DNA of 64,000 bases from Bacteroidetes bacterium GWF2_33_16 (GCA_001768565.1 MEOE01000023.1:347459-411458); one strand, 5' to 3'. Counted from the stretch's first letter, positions 17,767 to 27,289 are shown. The notes: generated by a model not told the origin, from the letters alone. Program-made: numbers and translations.

Positions 17767-18439
17767 GAGTTTTTTGAATATCTAATTTGAACTTTATATA
17801 TGTAATTGGCTTTCCTTGCTGAAGAAATTGCTGTTCGTAAAATGTCTTTATAGATAGAATAGAATCTACTATTTCTGAATTATATAAATTATCTGTACAT
17901 ACTATAGCTTCCAGTTTATTTAACTCAACTAGTTCTTTTGTGTAATTAAATAGTTCCTGACTATCGGTTTTTAAATGAATAAGACCAAATGGCTTAATTA
18001 GTTTTTGATAATATCCTAAAAACCGTGTTGATGTTAGCCGCTTGAAGTATTTCTTAGGTTGCGGATCGGGGAAAGTAATCCATATTTCCGATATCTCACT
18101 TTCGGCAAAAAACGAATTAATTAAATCAATGCGTGTTCGCACAAATCCCACATTTTTCATTCCAGAATCAGCAGCAGTTTTCGCGCCACGCCACATACGA
18201 GCGCCTTTAATATCAACACCAATAAAATTTATTTGAGGATTTTGCTTTGCAAGTCCAACGGTATATTCACCCTTGCCACAACCAAGTTCCAAAATAATTG
18301 GATTATTATTTTTGAAAAACTCCTTATTCCAATTCCCTTTTAGTTTATAATCATTTCGGAAAACCTCTTTAAATTCTGCCTGAATAACATGATTAAAGGT
18401 ATTCATCTCGGCAAACCGGGCTAACTTTCTTTTGGCCAC
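17744..18439 (-). CDS. trmB: tRNA (guanine-N7-)-methyltransferase
   Basis: 231 residues from a GTG start (MAKRKLARFAEMNTF). It contains the SAM-binding motif PIILELGCGKGEYTV (about 51-65) and the TrmB signatures GVDIKGARMW, ITFPDPQPKKYF (catalytic Asp) and the C-terminal TYIKFKL. It adds N7-methylguanine at position 46 of tRNA in the cytoplasm. The gene follows gldH by 7 bases and overlaps the ATL gene, so holB or ricT through the ATL gene could be a single transcript. Length and motifs are standard. Confidence 0.95.
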   Translation of the reverse strand: MAKRKLARFAEMNTFNHVIQAEFKEVFRNDYKLKGNWNKEFFKNNNPIILELGCGKGEYTVGLAKQNPQINFIGVDIKGARMWRGAKTAADSGMKNVGFVRTRIDLINSFFAESEISEIWITFPDPQPKKYFKRLTSTRFLGYYQKLIKPFGLIHLKTDSQELFNYTKELVELNKLEAIVCTDNLYNSEIVDSILSIKTFYEQQFLQQGKPITYIKFKLDIQKTLEEPEDK

Positions 18440-18446
18440 AACTGTC

Positions 18447-18929
18447 TTATTTAGATGCTAATTTATTAATTCGTAGTCCTACATCGGAAATGTTTTTAAG
18501 CTCATCGGTACGCATTGCCTGAGTAATTTCGAAGATATATTCTCCTTGAACAGGAAACCGGACCTGCCTTTTGTATAAGAAACTATTATCGTAAATATCG
18601 CCCCATCCGCTACCAAGCCATCTTCCACGGTCGTCAGCAAGAGTACATTCAAGAGTGTCAATTAACTCGGCTCCAGATGGAGAAGTAGTACGAACAAACA
18701 AGAATAAGTTCATATTTTCATATTTCGACGAATTGCGAATATTTATATAAACATTGTGTGGATTAATGGTGTCAGATATTTCCACAGTAAAAACAATTGG
18801 CTTTTTAGCCTCCCATTTTAATTGGGGAATAGCAATATAGGTATCGTAAACACTATTGTTTTCGCAAGCAAAAATAAGTGCTACAAAGAACAGCAGGCCT
18901 AGAAAAAAAACTATTCTAATTTTTTTCAT
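18447..18929 (-). CDS. gldH: Gliding-motility lipoprotein GldH
   Basis: 160 residues from ATG 18929; the frame extends to 19016, but this ATG gives a proper lipoprotein signal (MKKIRIVFFLGLLFFVALIFAC, shown by its Cys at residue 22). The mature part has the GldH pattern WEAKKPIVFTVEISDT, VYINIRNSSKYENMNLFLF, DDRGRWLGSGWGDIYD and the end region FEITQAMR. GldH is a lipoprotein needed for gliding in Flavobacterium and associated with the T9SS machinery; its exact biochemical role is unsettled. The gene overlaps the 3' end of ricT by 14 bases, an order conserved in many Bacteroidota. Confidence 0.92.
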   Translation of the reverse strand: MKKIRIVFFLGLLFFVALIFACENNSVYDTYIAIPQLKWEAKKPIVFTVEISDTINPHNVYINIRNSSKYENMNLFLFVRTTSPSGAELIDTLECTLADDRGRWLGSGWGDIYDNSFLYKRQVRFPVQGEYIFEITQAMRTDELKNISDVGLRINKLASK

Positions 18930-20073
18930 TCGTGTTTCCTCTGAATTTATTTCTGCGTTTCTTTTTCTTTTTTGGGCCTTTTTGCTCATCAAAACGTGTA
19001 AGGCTTTCCTGTCCAATTACATTGTGGTAGTCGAGTTCTTTTTCCTGCACAACAATGCTTTTGGCATCAATTAATTCATCAACTTTTTTACCAGATTTAT
19101 TAAGAGCCATAATTTCCTTAACTCTTTCCACCGGAACAGGTGTTAGGTTAACAATATTAATTGGGTCGAATGAGTACCACATTATTCCTCTGAAGATATC
19201 TGTTTTCTGGAAAAAAGCTTGACCTGTCTTTGTTTCCAGAATTACATTTGTAGGAGGAAAATCCTTCTGTGCATCAAGATAGCAATCCACCTCATAATTC
19301 AAACAGCATTTAAGTTTGCCACACTGTCCGGCAAGTTTTTGCGGATTAAGAGATATTTCCTGATACCGGGCTGCATTTGTTGTAACCGAAACGAAATTAG
19401 TAATAAATGTTGCACAACAAAGCTCTCTTCCACACGATCCAACACCACCAATTCTGCCGGCTTCCTGGCGAGCGCCAATCTGCCTCATCTCAACTCGTAT
19501 TTTAAATGTTTCGGCTAAAATCTTAATAAGAGATCGAAAATCAACACGCTCATCGGCAATATAATAGAATATGGCCTTAGTTCTATCTCCTTGATATTCT
19601 ACATCGCCAATTTTCATTTCGAGCTTAAGGTCGTTTGCTATTTTGCGTGTTTTTAACATCGTCATATTTTCGAGCGATGTTGCTTCGTACCATTTTTCAA
19701 GATCTGCGGGTTTCGCTTTTCTATAAACCTTCTTAAACTCCGTTTCGGCAGACTTTATATTTTGTTTTTTTAACTGGTAATAAACTAACTCGCCTGTTAA
19801 CGAAACAATACCAATATCGTGTCCTGGAGATGCTTCAACAGCTACCACATCGCCTCTGTTTAATCGTAAACTATTGGCATTTTTAAAAAATTCTTTGCGT
19901 GTATTTTTAAACCGCACTTCAACAACATCGGGCTTTATTGCGGATTCAGGAATATCATCCAACCAATCGAATACTTCGAGCTTACCACAATGATCTGGCT
20001 TATTGCAACAACACGATCCCGACTTCTGAATTGCAGGGTTACTGCCAGTTATATCTTTATCTATTTGATCCAT
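18916..20073 (-). CDS. ricT: PSP1-domain protein RicT (YaaT homologue)
   Basis: 385 residues. An N-terminal segment contains CCCNKPDHC; the PSP1 region has VVAVEASPGHDIGIVSLTGE and VDFRSLIKILAETFKIRVEMRQIGARQEA. Clustered cysteines follow (GSCGRELCCATF and GQCGKLKCC, about residues 205-250), as in RicT. In Bacillus, RicT forms a complex with RicA and RicF that carries Fe-S clusters and helps RNase Y mature RNA. In Bacteroidota the gene stands without ricA or ricF and next to gldH and holB, so its role here is less certain. The C-terminal tail is extremely basic (GPKKKKKRRNKFRG), which suggests RNA contact; that is inference. Confidence 0.88.
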   Translation of the reverse strand: MDQIDKDITGSNPAIQKSGSCCCNKPDHCGKLEVFDWLDDIPESAIKPDVVEVRFKNTRKEFFKNANSLRLNRGDVVAVEASPGHDIGIVSLTGELVYYQLKKQNIKSAETEFKKVYRKAKPADLEKWYEATSLENMTMLKTRKIANDLKLEMKIGDVEYQGDRTKAIFYYIADERVDFRSLIKILAETFKIRVEMRQIGARQEAGRIGGVGSCGRELCCATFITNFVSVTTNAARYQEISLNPQKLAGQCGKLKCCLNYEVDCYLDAQKDFPPTNVILETKTGQAFFQKTDIFRGIMWYSFDPINIVNLTPVPVERVKEIMALNKSGKKVDELIDAKSIVVQEKELDYHNVIGQESLTRFDEQKGPKKKKKRRNKFRGNTNEKN

Positions 20074-20147
20074 AATATGTATATTATTAATTCTTTATTC
20101 ATCATTCGAGAATGAATGAATCAAAGAAACAGCAAAATTAATGAAAA

Positions 20148-21275
20148 TTACTTATTTATCAATTTTACTAGTTTTAATCCTAAGTCGAGAAATACAATTT
20201 TGCCATTTGCATTCATCTCGATATCGGTACAAGCTTTATTAAGGTGTTCGTAAATTTTAAATACATTATCCTTATTAATAAAAGGAAAAAATTTATTAGA
20301 AAAATCTGCTTCCTGCTGTGTTAAATAAACAATCTTTTTCTGATTAATGTTTAACATAAAATTCTCACGAATCATTCTAATAGAATATTCGAGGAAGCTT
20401 TTTTGTTTTTCTCTTCCAATAGTAGAAACAGACTCTACCCAATCGACAATCTCTAATACTTTATTCTGATAACAATGTCTCATAAGCTCAACAAAGCGAT
20501 CATGGTTTTCTGTATTCTCGTCTGTTGTATCAATCAGATTCAGGGCATTTAAGTAGTTTCCATTAGCCAGATGAACAATATCAGAAGCTTTATTAGCGGG
20601 TAATCCAAAACGGTCGCAGATTGCTGCATGCAAACTTACTGCATCGATTTGTGGTATTTTTATAAGTTGTGTTCGAGAAAGAATTGTTGAAATAATTTGT
20701 TCGGTATTCTCCGAAACCAAAATAAATAGTGTTTTTGTTGGTGGTTCCTCTATCATTTTTAACAATGTATTTGCCGCAGAAGCATTCATCTTTTCGGGCA
20801 ACCACATAATAAGAGTTTTATAATCGGCTTCGAAAGTTTTCAAACTTAGTTTTCGGATTATAGCATTACTTTCTGATTTACTTATTAATCCTTGTTTATT
20901 CTCAACATCAATAATATCGTACCAGCGTGTTTGGCCAATATATGGGTTTTCGATAATTGTTTCGCGCCATTGCGCAATATAATCATCACTTACAGGATCC
21001 TTTTTAATTGTTTTTGATGTAGCAACAGGAAATACAAAATGTAAATCGGGGTGAACTAGTTTTGCAAACTTCAGGCACGAAGGACAAATCCCGCATGAAT
21101 CATTTTCCTGTTTGTTGTTGCAAGCAATAAATTGTGAGTAAGCAATTGCCAGCGCCAAATTACCCGATCCCTCAGGACCCAAAAACAATTGAGCATGACT
21201 AATTCTGTTATCTTTTACTGTTTGAATCAGCTTTTCTTTTACTTTCTGCTGACCTATTATTTCCTTAAAAAGCAT
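20148..21275 (-). CDS. holB: DNA polymerase III subunit delta' (clamp loader)
   Basis: 375 residues from ATG 21275 (MLFKEIIGQQ), preferred over the upstream start at 21308 because homologues begin this way. It shows the clamp-loader AAA+ fold: ISHAQLFLGPEGSGN (a degenerate Walker A that lacks the Lys), a zinc-binding set of four Cys (CNN, then CGICPSC), LIMWLPEKMNASAANTLLKMIEEPP, and the SRC-type finger in STILSRTQLIKIP. Delta' is a stator subunit and commonly lacks ATPase activity, so the missing Lys fits. It is divergent from the PGK fusion gene and starts a minus-strand run with ricT and gldH. Confidence 0.9.
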   Translation of the reverse strand: MLFKEIIGQQKVKEKLIQTVKDNRISHAQLFLGPEGSGNLALAIAYSQFIACNNKQENDSCGICPSCLKFAKLVHPDLHFVFPVATSKTIKKDPVSDDYIAQWRETIIENPYIGQTRWYDIIDVENKQGLISKSESNAIIRKLSLKTFEADYKTLIMWLPEKMNASAANTLLKMIEEPPTKTLFILVSENTEQIISTILSRTQLIKIPQIDAVSLHAAICDRFGLPANKASDIVHLANGNYLNALNLIDTTDENTENHDRFVELMRHCYQNKVLEIVDWVESVSTIGREKQKSFLEYSIRMIRENFMLNINQKKIVYLTQQEADFSNKFFPFINKDNVFKIYEHLNKACTDIEMNANGKIVFLDLGLKLVKLINK

Positions 21276-21334
21276 TTGTGTATTTTCTTTTATCAGATTC
21301 TTAACCACTTATATCTATTTTCAATAGGGTGGCT

Positions 21335-21364
21335 TTTGTTTCAAAGGTAATATTTTTATCTTTA
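21335..21364 (+). promoter_or_regulatory. Promoter of the PGK-PGK fusion gene
   Basis: TTTG (21335-21338), an 18-base spacer and TATCTTTA (21357-21364) match the Bacteroidota TTTG/TAnnTTTG promoter with one base off. A start near 21371 leaves about 21 bases before ATG 21392 and rules out the in-frame upstream start at 21329. Confidence 0.65.
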
Positions 21365-21391
21365 ACTCATCATAAAATAAACTACTGCAAT

Positions 21392-23779
21392 ATGTATTCA
21401 ATTGACAATTACAATTTTTCAGGGAAAAGAGTATTAATTAGGGTTGATTTTAATGTACCCCTCAATGAAAAACTTGAAATTACTGATGCCACAAGAATAA
21501 CAACAGCCATTCCCACATTAATGAAAATCATTTCGGAAGGAGGATCAATTATAATTCTTACGCATTTAGGCCGTCCAGAAGGCAAGTATGACGAAAAAAT
21601 GTCGTTAAAAATTATCCTACCCTATTTAAGCAAAGTTCTCGATCGCGAAGTAAAATTCGCACCCGATTGTATAGGAAAAGAAGCACAGGAAATAGCAAAG
21701 AATTTAAAACCAGGAGAAGTTTTACTACTCGAAAACCTGAGGTTTTATAAAGAAGAAACAGATGCCAATGAAGAGTTTGCAAAAAAACTTGCATCCTTAG
21801 GCGATGCTTTTGTTAATGATGCTTTTGGAACAGCTCACAGAGCACATGCATCAACTTTTACAATTGCAAAGTTCTTCCCGAAAGACCGTATGTTTGGTTA
21901 TCTTATCGATAACGAAATAAAAAATATAGACAAAATACTGAACCAACCCTCGCATCCATTTACTGCTGTTTTAGGAGGATCAAAAGTATCAACAAAAATT
22001 CTGATTATTGAGGCCTTGCTCGAAAAGGTTGACAATCTTATTATCGCAGGAGGAATAGCTTTTACATTTATAAAAGCCATGGGTGGAAAAATTGGCTCAT
22101 CGCTGGTTGAAGATGAATATATTGAGTTTGCCAAAAAGATTATTGCTCTGGCCGAAAAAAACAAGGTTAAGCTCTATTTACCAACCGACTGTGTAATTGC
22201 CAATGAATTTAAAAATGATGCACAAATAAATCATTGCGAAATTAACAACATCCCCGATGGTTGGATGGGATTAGATATTGGAATAAAATCGGCAAATCGT
22301 TTTGCTGAAGTAATTGAAAACTCATCTAAGATACTCTGGAACGGACCAATTGGCGTTTTTGAGATGCCAAGTTTTGCAATGGGAACGCTCAAGGTAGCTA
22401 TGTCGATTGCTCGTGCCACAGACAAGGGAGCATTCTCCCTTATTGGTGGTGGCGACTCGATTGCTGCAGTTAATAAATACAGTTTAGCTCATAAAATAAG
22501 TTACATATCAACAGCTGGTGGAGCATTATTAGAATATCTTGAAGGAAAAGAACTCTCCGGAATAAAAGCTATAAAACAAAATCTATCGATCGATAAATTC
22601 AATTTTGCTGGTAAAAAGGTACTTATGCGCGTTGATTTTAATGTACCTCTGGATGAAAACAACCAGATTACCGATGCCACAAGAATAATTACAGCACTGC
22701 CATCAGCACGTAAGATTCTGTCCGAAGGTGGTTCAATTATTTACCTTACGCATCTTGGCAGACCAAAAGGTGTTTATGATGAAAAATCATCGTTAAAACA
22801 TATTGTTCCTTATCTTTCAAAAGTGCTCGACAAAGAAGTGAAATTTGTAACCGATTGTATTGGTCCTTTAGCAAAGAAAGCTGCAGATGAATTAAGACCA
22901 GGAGAAGTGTTGATGTTGGAAAACCTGCGTTTCCATAAAGAAGAAACACAGGCTGATGAAAATTTTGCACGCCAGCTTGCAGAATTAGGAGATGTGTTTG
23001 TATTTAATGCATTTGGAACTGCGCACAGAGCTCATGCATCAACCTATACTATTGCAAAGTTTTTTCCTAAAAACAAGATGTTTGGCTACCTTGTTGAAAG
23101 CGAAATAAGCAATATTAACAAGGTGCTTAAAAATGCCAAACGACCCTTTACAGCAGTTTTGGGAGGATCAAAAGTATCGACAAAAATACATATTATATTA
23201 GCACTGCTCGAGAAAGTAGATAACCTGATTATTGGTGGTGGCATTGCATATACTTTTGTGAAAGCAAGGGGTGGAAAAATCGGAAATTCAATCGTTGAGG
23301 ATGATCAGATTGATACTGCCCACCAGATTATTGCAAAAGCAAAAGAGAATGGTGTTAAACTATATCTGCCTACCGACTGTATTATTGCCGATGCATTTAA
23401 AAACGATTCCCAAATTGAACATTGCGAAATAGATAAAATAAAAGATGGATGGAGCGGACTCGATATTGGAATAAAAACAGCAAATACGTTTTGTGAGGTA
23501 ATTGAAAATTCATCGACCATTTTATGGAACGGGCCTATTGGTGTTTTCGAAATGTCGAATTTCTCGATGGGTACGTTAAAAATCGCTATGTCGGTTGCAA
23601 GAGCTACTGATAAAGGTGCTTATTCGCTAATTGGCGGTGGCGACTCAATTGCTGCTGTCAATAAATTCAGCCTTGCACATAAAATGAGTTATATATCTAC
23701 AGCAGGAGGAGCATTATTAGAGTATATCGAAGGGAAAGAACTCCCAGGGATTAAAGCGATATTGGAAGATATAAAATAA
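21392..23779 (+). CDS. pgk: Tandem fused phosphoglycerate kinase (two complete PGK domains)
   Basis: 795 residues in one unbroken frame from ATG 21392, twice the usual PGK length (about 395). Domain 1 is residues 1-397 and domain 2 is 398-795. They align end to end by eye with essentially no gaps and most residues identical. Both carry [50 protein letters not shown] and GGGDS, which cover the 3-phosphoglycerate arginines, the nucleotide lysine and the hinge. The only clear active-site-region change is VNDAFG in domain 1 to VFNAFG in domain 2. PGK makes ATP from 1,3-bisphosphoglycerate in glycolysis. The junction ([12 protein letters not shown]) replaces the stop and start of a duplicated gene. 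A third PGK-like gene lies at 25913. Confidence 0.95.
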   Translation: MYSIDNYNFSGKRVLIRVDFNVPLNEKLEITDATRITTAIPTLMKIISEGGSIIILTHLGRPEGKYDEKMSLKIILPYLSKVLDREVKFAPDCIGKEAQEIAKNLKPGEVLLLENLRFYKEETDANEEFAKKLASLGDAFVNDAFGTAHRAHASTFTIAKFFPKDRMFGYLIDNEIKNIDKILNQPSHPFTAVLGGSKVSTKILIIEALLEKVDNLIIAGGIAFTFIKAMGGKIGSSLVEDEYIEFAKKIIALAEKNKVKLYLPTDCVIANEFKNDAQINHCEINNIPDGWMGLDIGIKSANRFAEVIENSSKILWNGPIGVFEMPSFAMGTLKVAMSIARATDKGAFSLIGGGDSIAAVNKYSLAHKISYISTAGGALLEYLEGKELSGIKAIKQNLSIDKFNFAGKKVLMRVDFNVPLDENNQITDATRIITALPSARKILSEGGSIIYLTHLGRPKGVYDEKSSLKHIVPYLSKVLDKEVKFVTDCIGPLAKKAADELRPGEVLMLENLRFHKEETQADENFARQLAELGDVFVFNAFGTAHRAHASTYTIAKFFPKNKMFGYLVESEISNINKVLKNAKRPFTAVLGGSKVSTKIHIILALLEKVDNLIIGGGIAYTFVKARGGKIGNSIVEDDQIDTAHQIIAKAKENGVKLYLPTDCIIADAFKNDSQIEHCEIDKIKDGWSGLDIGIKTANTFCEVIENSSTILWNGPIGVFEMSNFSMGTLKIAMSVARATDKGAYSLIGGGDSIAAVNKFSLAHKMSYISTAGGALLEYIEGKELPGIKAILEDIK

Positions 23780-24013
23780 CAATTAGAGTTTAACTAAAGA
23801 GAACAACTTAGCGAATATAAGCTAAACAATAAAATAAAAGTTTTAATCTGTTTCAGTATTCTCGTAAAAGGCCGGATGCATAAGGGTAGCAGATATGGAA
23901 ATATTTTTTGATTTTCAATTGCAGTAATCTTAAAATTACATTGCAGAAAATTATGATAGCATAAATTTGTTTAACAGAATTAAACCCTCGTTTTTAATTA
24001 AAAAAAGGATGAT
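23780..24013. other. Intergenic region without a recognisable gene
   Basis: This is AT-rich sequence after the PGK fusion. I find no open frame of note and no convincing terminator. A short hairpin (GTAAT with ATTAC around 23926-23940) is flanked by two ATTGCAG copies; its meaning is unclear. Confidence 0.4.
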
Positions 24014-24040
24014 TTTGCTTTAAAAAAACGACTACTTTTG
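24014..24040 (+). promoter_or_regulatory. Promoter of the endonuclease I gene
   Basis: TTTG (24014-24017) and TACTTTTG (24033-24040, an exact TAnnTTTG match) have a 15-base spacer, slightly short. The leader to ATG 24168 would be about 120 bases. Confidence 0.5.
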
Positions 24041-24167
24041 AATTTAATCTTTCAGGCTAAAAATTCATTATAATCCTTTAAGTAAAAAACACTTTATTAT
24101 TGAAATTCCTTTATTTTAAGAGTAATTTTATTGTTTGATTTATATTCACAAACATCAAAAGCTAAAA

Positions 24168-25817
24168 ATGAAAAATATATATTTATCATTACTTCTTTTC
24201 TTTTTTCTCACTGCAATAACTTTTGCGCAGATTCCTGCAGGTTATTACGACCCTGCAGCAGGTTTAACGGGAGATGAACTAAAGGCTGCATTACACAATA
24301 TTATTAAGAATCATACATCATATCCTTATACTGATGCCACAACGGATGTTTGGGATATTCTAAAGGAATCGGACAGAGACCCTAATAATTCAGAAAATGT
24401 TATTTTAATTTATACTGGCTGGTCGGTAAATGCAGCACAGGAATATAATAATATGAATGGCTGGAGCAGAGAGCATGTTTGGGCAAAATCGCATGGAGAT
24501 TTTGGTGAAAATCCACCAGCAGGTACCGATGCTCATCATCTTAGACCTGCTGATATTTCAGTAAATTCAGCACGGGGAGAAAAGGATTTTGACAATGGAG
24601 GAATCCAACATGCCGAAGCTACCGAATGCTATACCGATGCTGATTCGTGGGAGCCAAGACCAGCAGTAAAAGGTGATGTAGCGCGAATGATGTTTTACAT
24701 GGCCACCCGATACGAGGGAGACGTTGCAGGCGAACCAGATCTTGAATTAGTTAATTATACTGGAACAAGTGGCCCTATTTTTGGCAAAATATCAACGTTG
24801 CTTTTATGGAATGAGCAAGATCCTGTTGATGAATTTGAAAGAAACAGAAACGAAGTTGTATACTCGTATCAACACAATAGAAATCCTTTTGTTGATCATC
24901 CTGAATATGTAAATCTTATATGGGAAAATAATTTTAATATTGCTCCAACTATTTCGGCTATCATAAAAAATCCAACTTATCCTACAATAAATGATGCTGT
25001 TCGTGTTTCTACTACTATAACAGATTATGATGGGAGTATATTAAGTGTTAAATTACTCTGGGGATTGGTTTCTGAATCATTAGATGATACTATTACTATG
25101 TCTGTTTCTGATGGCACAACCTATGTTACAAATACAGACATTCCTGCTCAGGCTGGTGGAGTGAAAGTATATTTTAAAATTGAAGCGATGGATAATGATA
25201 GTGCGGTTACCATCTCTATTGTACAAAATTATACAGTAATTATTCCTGCAAATATTCCTCCGGTTATTTCAAATATACAGTATACTCCAGCTAATCCAAC
25301 CAATTTAGATTCTGTTTTAATTTCTGCCACTATAACTGATTCGGATGGTACAATAAGTAGTGCTTTATTAAAATGGAAAATTGGATCAGAATCAACAATC
25401 TATGAAAAACCAATGTTTTTAAATGAATCAAAATACAAAGCCTATATTCCAGCACAGGAATCCGGTAAAACAATCTACTTTATGATTATTGCTAAAGATG
25501 ATGATAATGCTGAGACAACATATTTGGAAGGTTCTTATTCCATAGTTGCAGTAAGCTCCGACGATATCTTCAAAATGAATAATCTTAATATTTACCCCAA
25601 TCCGGTAATAGACAAACTGATAATAAAGTCTTCGGATAATACACAAAAAATGGTTATAGTATTGTACGATTTATTAGGGCAGGTAATTCACAAAGAAAAG
25701 GTTCAGAATTATTCTGGTGAGTATATTATAAACTTCACCGATAAGCCCAAAGGTTGCTATTTTATTAATATCAGAATAAACGAAAAAAGTGTTACAAAGA
25801 AGATTATTGTGAATTAA
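24168..25817 (+). CDS. Secreted endonuclease I with T9SS sorting domain
   Basis: 549 residues from ATG 24168, which gives a clean signal peptide (MKNIYLSLLLFFFLTAITFAQ). Residues about 22-265 form an endonuclease I (EndA/NucM, His-Me finger) domain with the catalytic WSREHVWAKSHGDF, then DAHHLRPAD and SARGEKDFDNGG. Two Ig-like modules of about 100 residues follow (starting APTISAI and PPVISNI). A C-terminal type A T9SS sorting domain starts at LNIYPNPVIDKLII and ends KKIIVN. It should be exported across the outer membrane by the T9SS and degrade extracellular DNA. It stands between two PGK-type genes with which it shares no evident function. Confidence 0.93.
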   Translation: MKNIYLSLLLFFFLTAITFAQIPAGYYDPAAGLTGDELKAALHNIIKNHTSYPYTDATTDVWDILKESDRDPNNSENVILIYTGWSVNAAQEYNNMNGWSREHVWAKSHGDFGENPPAGTDAHHLRPADISVNSARGEKDFDNGGIQHAEATECYTDADSWEPRPAVKGDVARMMFYMATRYEGDVAGEPDLELVNYTGTSGPIFGKISTLLLWNEQDPVDEFERNRNEVVYSYQHNRNPFVDHPEYVNLIWENNFNIAPTISAIIKNPTYPTINDAVRVSTTITDYDGSILSVKLLWGLVSESLDDTITMSVSDGTTYVTNTDIPAQAGGVKVYFKIEAMDNDSAVTISIVQNYTVIIPANIPPVISNIQYTPANPTNLDSVLISATITDSDGTISSALLKWKIGSESTIYEKPMFLNESKYKAYIPAQESGKTIYFMIIAKDDDNAETTYLEGSYSIVAVSSDDIFKMNNLNIYPNPVIDKLIIKSSDNTQKMVIVLYDLLGQVIHKEKVQNYSGEYIINFTDKPKGCYFINIRINEKSVTKKIIVN

Positions 25818-25902
25818 TAGAGATCCAGCAATTACTAAATATTTTTTTTGTTTAAGCAACAATTTTGCGGTAAATTGTGTTTCCTTTTTATAATTAAAAA
25901 AT

Positions 25903-25907
25903 GGAGG
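25903..25907 (+). promoter_or_regulatory. Canonical Shine-Dalgarno of the PGK-like gene
   Basis: GGAGG lies 5 bases before ATG 25913. Strong ribosome-binding sites are uncommon in this phylum and in this window, so this one fixes the start and suggests high translation. Confidence 0.65.
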
Positions 25908-25912
25908 TATAA

Positions 25913-27199
25913 ATGCTCGAAAAATATAATATTCCATCATTACAGGATGCTGATCTGAATGGGAAAGTGGTGCTGGTTCGCGTGGATCATAACGTGGTAA
26001 AAAAAGGTATTATTCATGATCCTTATCGTATTGATGCCACTATTGGTACGCTTTATCATATTAATGCCCGTGGTGGTAAGATCATATTAATGACACATGT
26101 TGGTCGCCCAAAAGACAAAAAAACAAGCGAGATAAAAATTGGTAAAGAAACATCTGTTGAGCCAATCGTTGAATATTTACGCAATAAACTTCATATAAAC
26201 ATGAAGGTTCCTGAGTTTTATGCCGATGGAAACAAAGGCTATGTAGGTATTGAAACATCGATAAATCATTTAATACGTGAATTGCGCGAAAGCAAGATTG
26301 ATGGAATTTATTTACCAAACACACGTTGGTTTCAAGGCGAAGAGGCCAAAGGTGCTGATCAAGAGAGATTTGCAAATCAGCTTGCCGGCTTAGCCGACAT
26401 TTATGTTAACGATGCTTTTGGATCGTGGCAGGCACATGCCTCAACTGTTGGTGTAACCAAATATTTGCCATCGTATGCCGGATTTTTAATGCAAAAAGAA
26501 CTTGAAAACCTCGAACGTATTTATCATCCACAAGCACCATTTATTTCTGTAGTAGCTGGAAGTAAGTTCGACACTAAAATCGATTCGCTATTTGCATTGC
26601 TCAAAAAATCAGATTACCTGGTTCTTGGTGGGGTTATTTACAATGCTTATCTATGCGCCAAATACGGAATCGAAATAAAAGGCATTGAAGCAGATGATAT
26701 GGAACATGCCAAAAAATTTGTTGAGTTTGCAGCTCAATATAAAGATAAGCTTGTTGAACTTCCATACATTATTGAGTCAGATACAATGGAGGGTCGATTT
26801 GAGGGACAATATAGAGTTCGACATATTAAAGATTTAAAAAAAGGAACCAAGCTGAATTACGTTCTTGACATTGCTAAAGAATCTTTTTCGGATGAAGGAG
26901 TTCATAAGATCTTCGCATCTGCTCGTACCGTATTTATTAATGCTGTTATGGGATTCACGCCACATTTTAATGAAGGAACGATTGCTCTTGATCAGTTAAT
27001 TGATGAAAATGTAGAAGCCGTTAAATTATATGGTGGTGGCGATACTATGCAAGAATTAAAAAGATTGCTTCCCGGATTATATATTGTAGCTCTCGATAGT
27101 CCTAAGTATTACATTTTTACGGGTGGAGGTGCTGTGTTAAAAGCAATCCAGGAAGGAACAACTTTAGGAATTGAACCCGTAAAAGCTTTAACAAAATAA
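25913..27199 (+). CDS. Divergent phosphoglycerate-kinase-like protein
   Basis: 428 residues with full-length PGK fold: RVDHNV, DPYRIDATIG, THVGRPKDKK, LPNTRWFQGEEAKGAD, YVNDAFGSWQAHAST, SKFDTKIDSLFALLKKSDYLVLGG, YGGGDTMQELKR and TGGGAVLKAIQEG. It differs from the fused PGK at key places. AHRAHAS is SWQAHAS, one residue shorter and without the Arg that contacts 3-phosphoglycerate, and WNGPIGVFE is replaced by NAVMGFTPHFNEGT. Several other ligand residues are kept. It may be a PGK with altered substrate use or a regulatory paralogue; normal glycolytic activity is doubtful. A GGAGG site precedes it and a terminator follows at 27233-27262, so it is probably monocistronic. Confidence 0.85.
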   Translation: MLEKYNIPSLQDADLNGKVVLVRVDHNVVKKGIIHDPYRIDATIGTLYHINARGGKIILMTHVGRPKDKKTSEIKIGKETSVEPIVEYLRNKLHINMKVPEFYADGNKGYVGIETSINHLIRELRESKIDGIYLPNTRWFQGEEAKGADQERFANQLAGLADIYVNDAFGSWQAHASTVGVTKYLPSYAGFLMQKELENLERIYHPQAPFISVVAGSKFDTKIDSLFALLKKSDYLVLGGVIYNAYLCAKYGIEIKGIEADDMEHAKKFVEFAAQYKDKLVELPYIIESDTMEGRFEGQYRVRHIKDLKKGTKLNYVLDIAKESFSDEGVHKIFASARTVFINAVMGFTPHFNEGTIALDQLIDENVEAVKLYGGGDTMQELKRLLPGLYIVALDSPKYYIFTGGGAVLKAIQEGTTLGIEPVKALTK

Positions 27200-27232
27200 A
27201 AAAAAATCACATTTTTGTGTTTTAAAGATTTT

Positions 27233-27262
27233 AAGAAGTCAGGGTTTCTGACTTCTTTTATT
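27233..27262 (+). terminator. Terminator after the PGK-like gene
   Basis: A perfect 10-bp stem, AAGAAGTCAG (27233-27242) and CTGACTTCTT (27248-27257), with loop GGTTT, is followed by TTTATTATC. Confidence 0.75.
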
Positions 27263-27289
27263 ATCTTATTCAAATTTAAACCAGAACAG

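Noticed and set aside
20148..21275. Clamp-loader delta' as an inactive pseudogene because the Walker A Lys is missing
   Set aside because: Delta' subunits often have a degenerate P-loop and work as stators; the frame and zinc site are intact.
21329..21391. N-terminal extension of the PGK fusion
   Set aside because: The extension would overlap the promoter at 21335-21364, and PGKs begin near MYSIDNYNF.
22560..22620. Assembly artefact joining two pgk genes
   Set aside because: The halves differ at many codons along their length, so a collapsed or duplicated read region would not explain them; the junction is in frame with no stop.
27215..27289. Longer N-terminus of the phosphomannomutase
   Set aside because: It would be translated from the terminator hairpin of the preceding gene, and the family starts at MKAFKAYDIRG.
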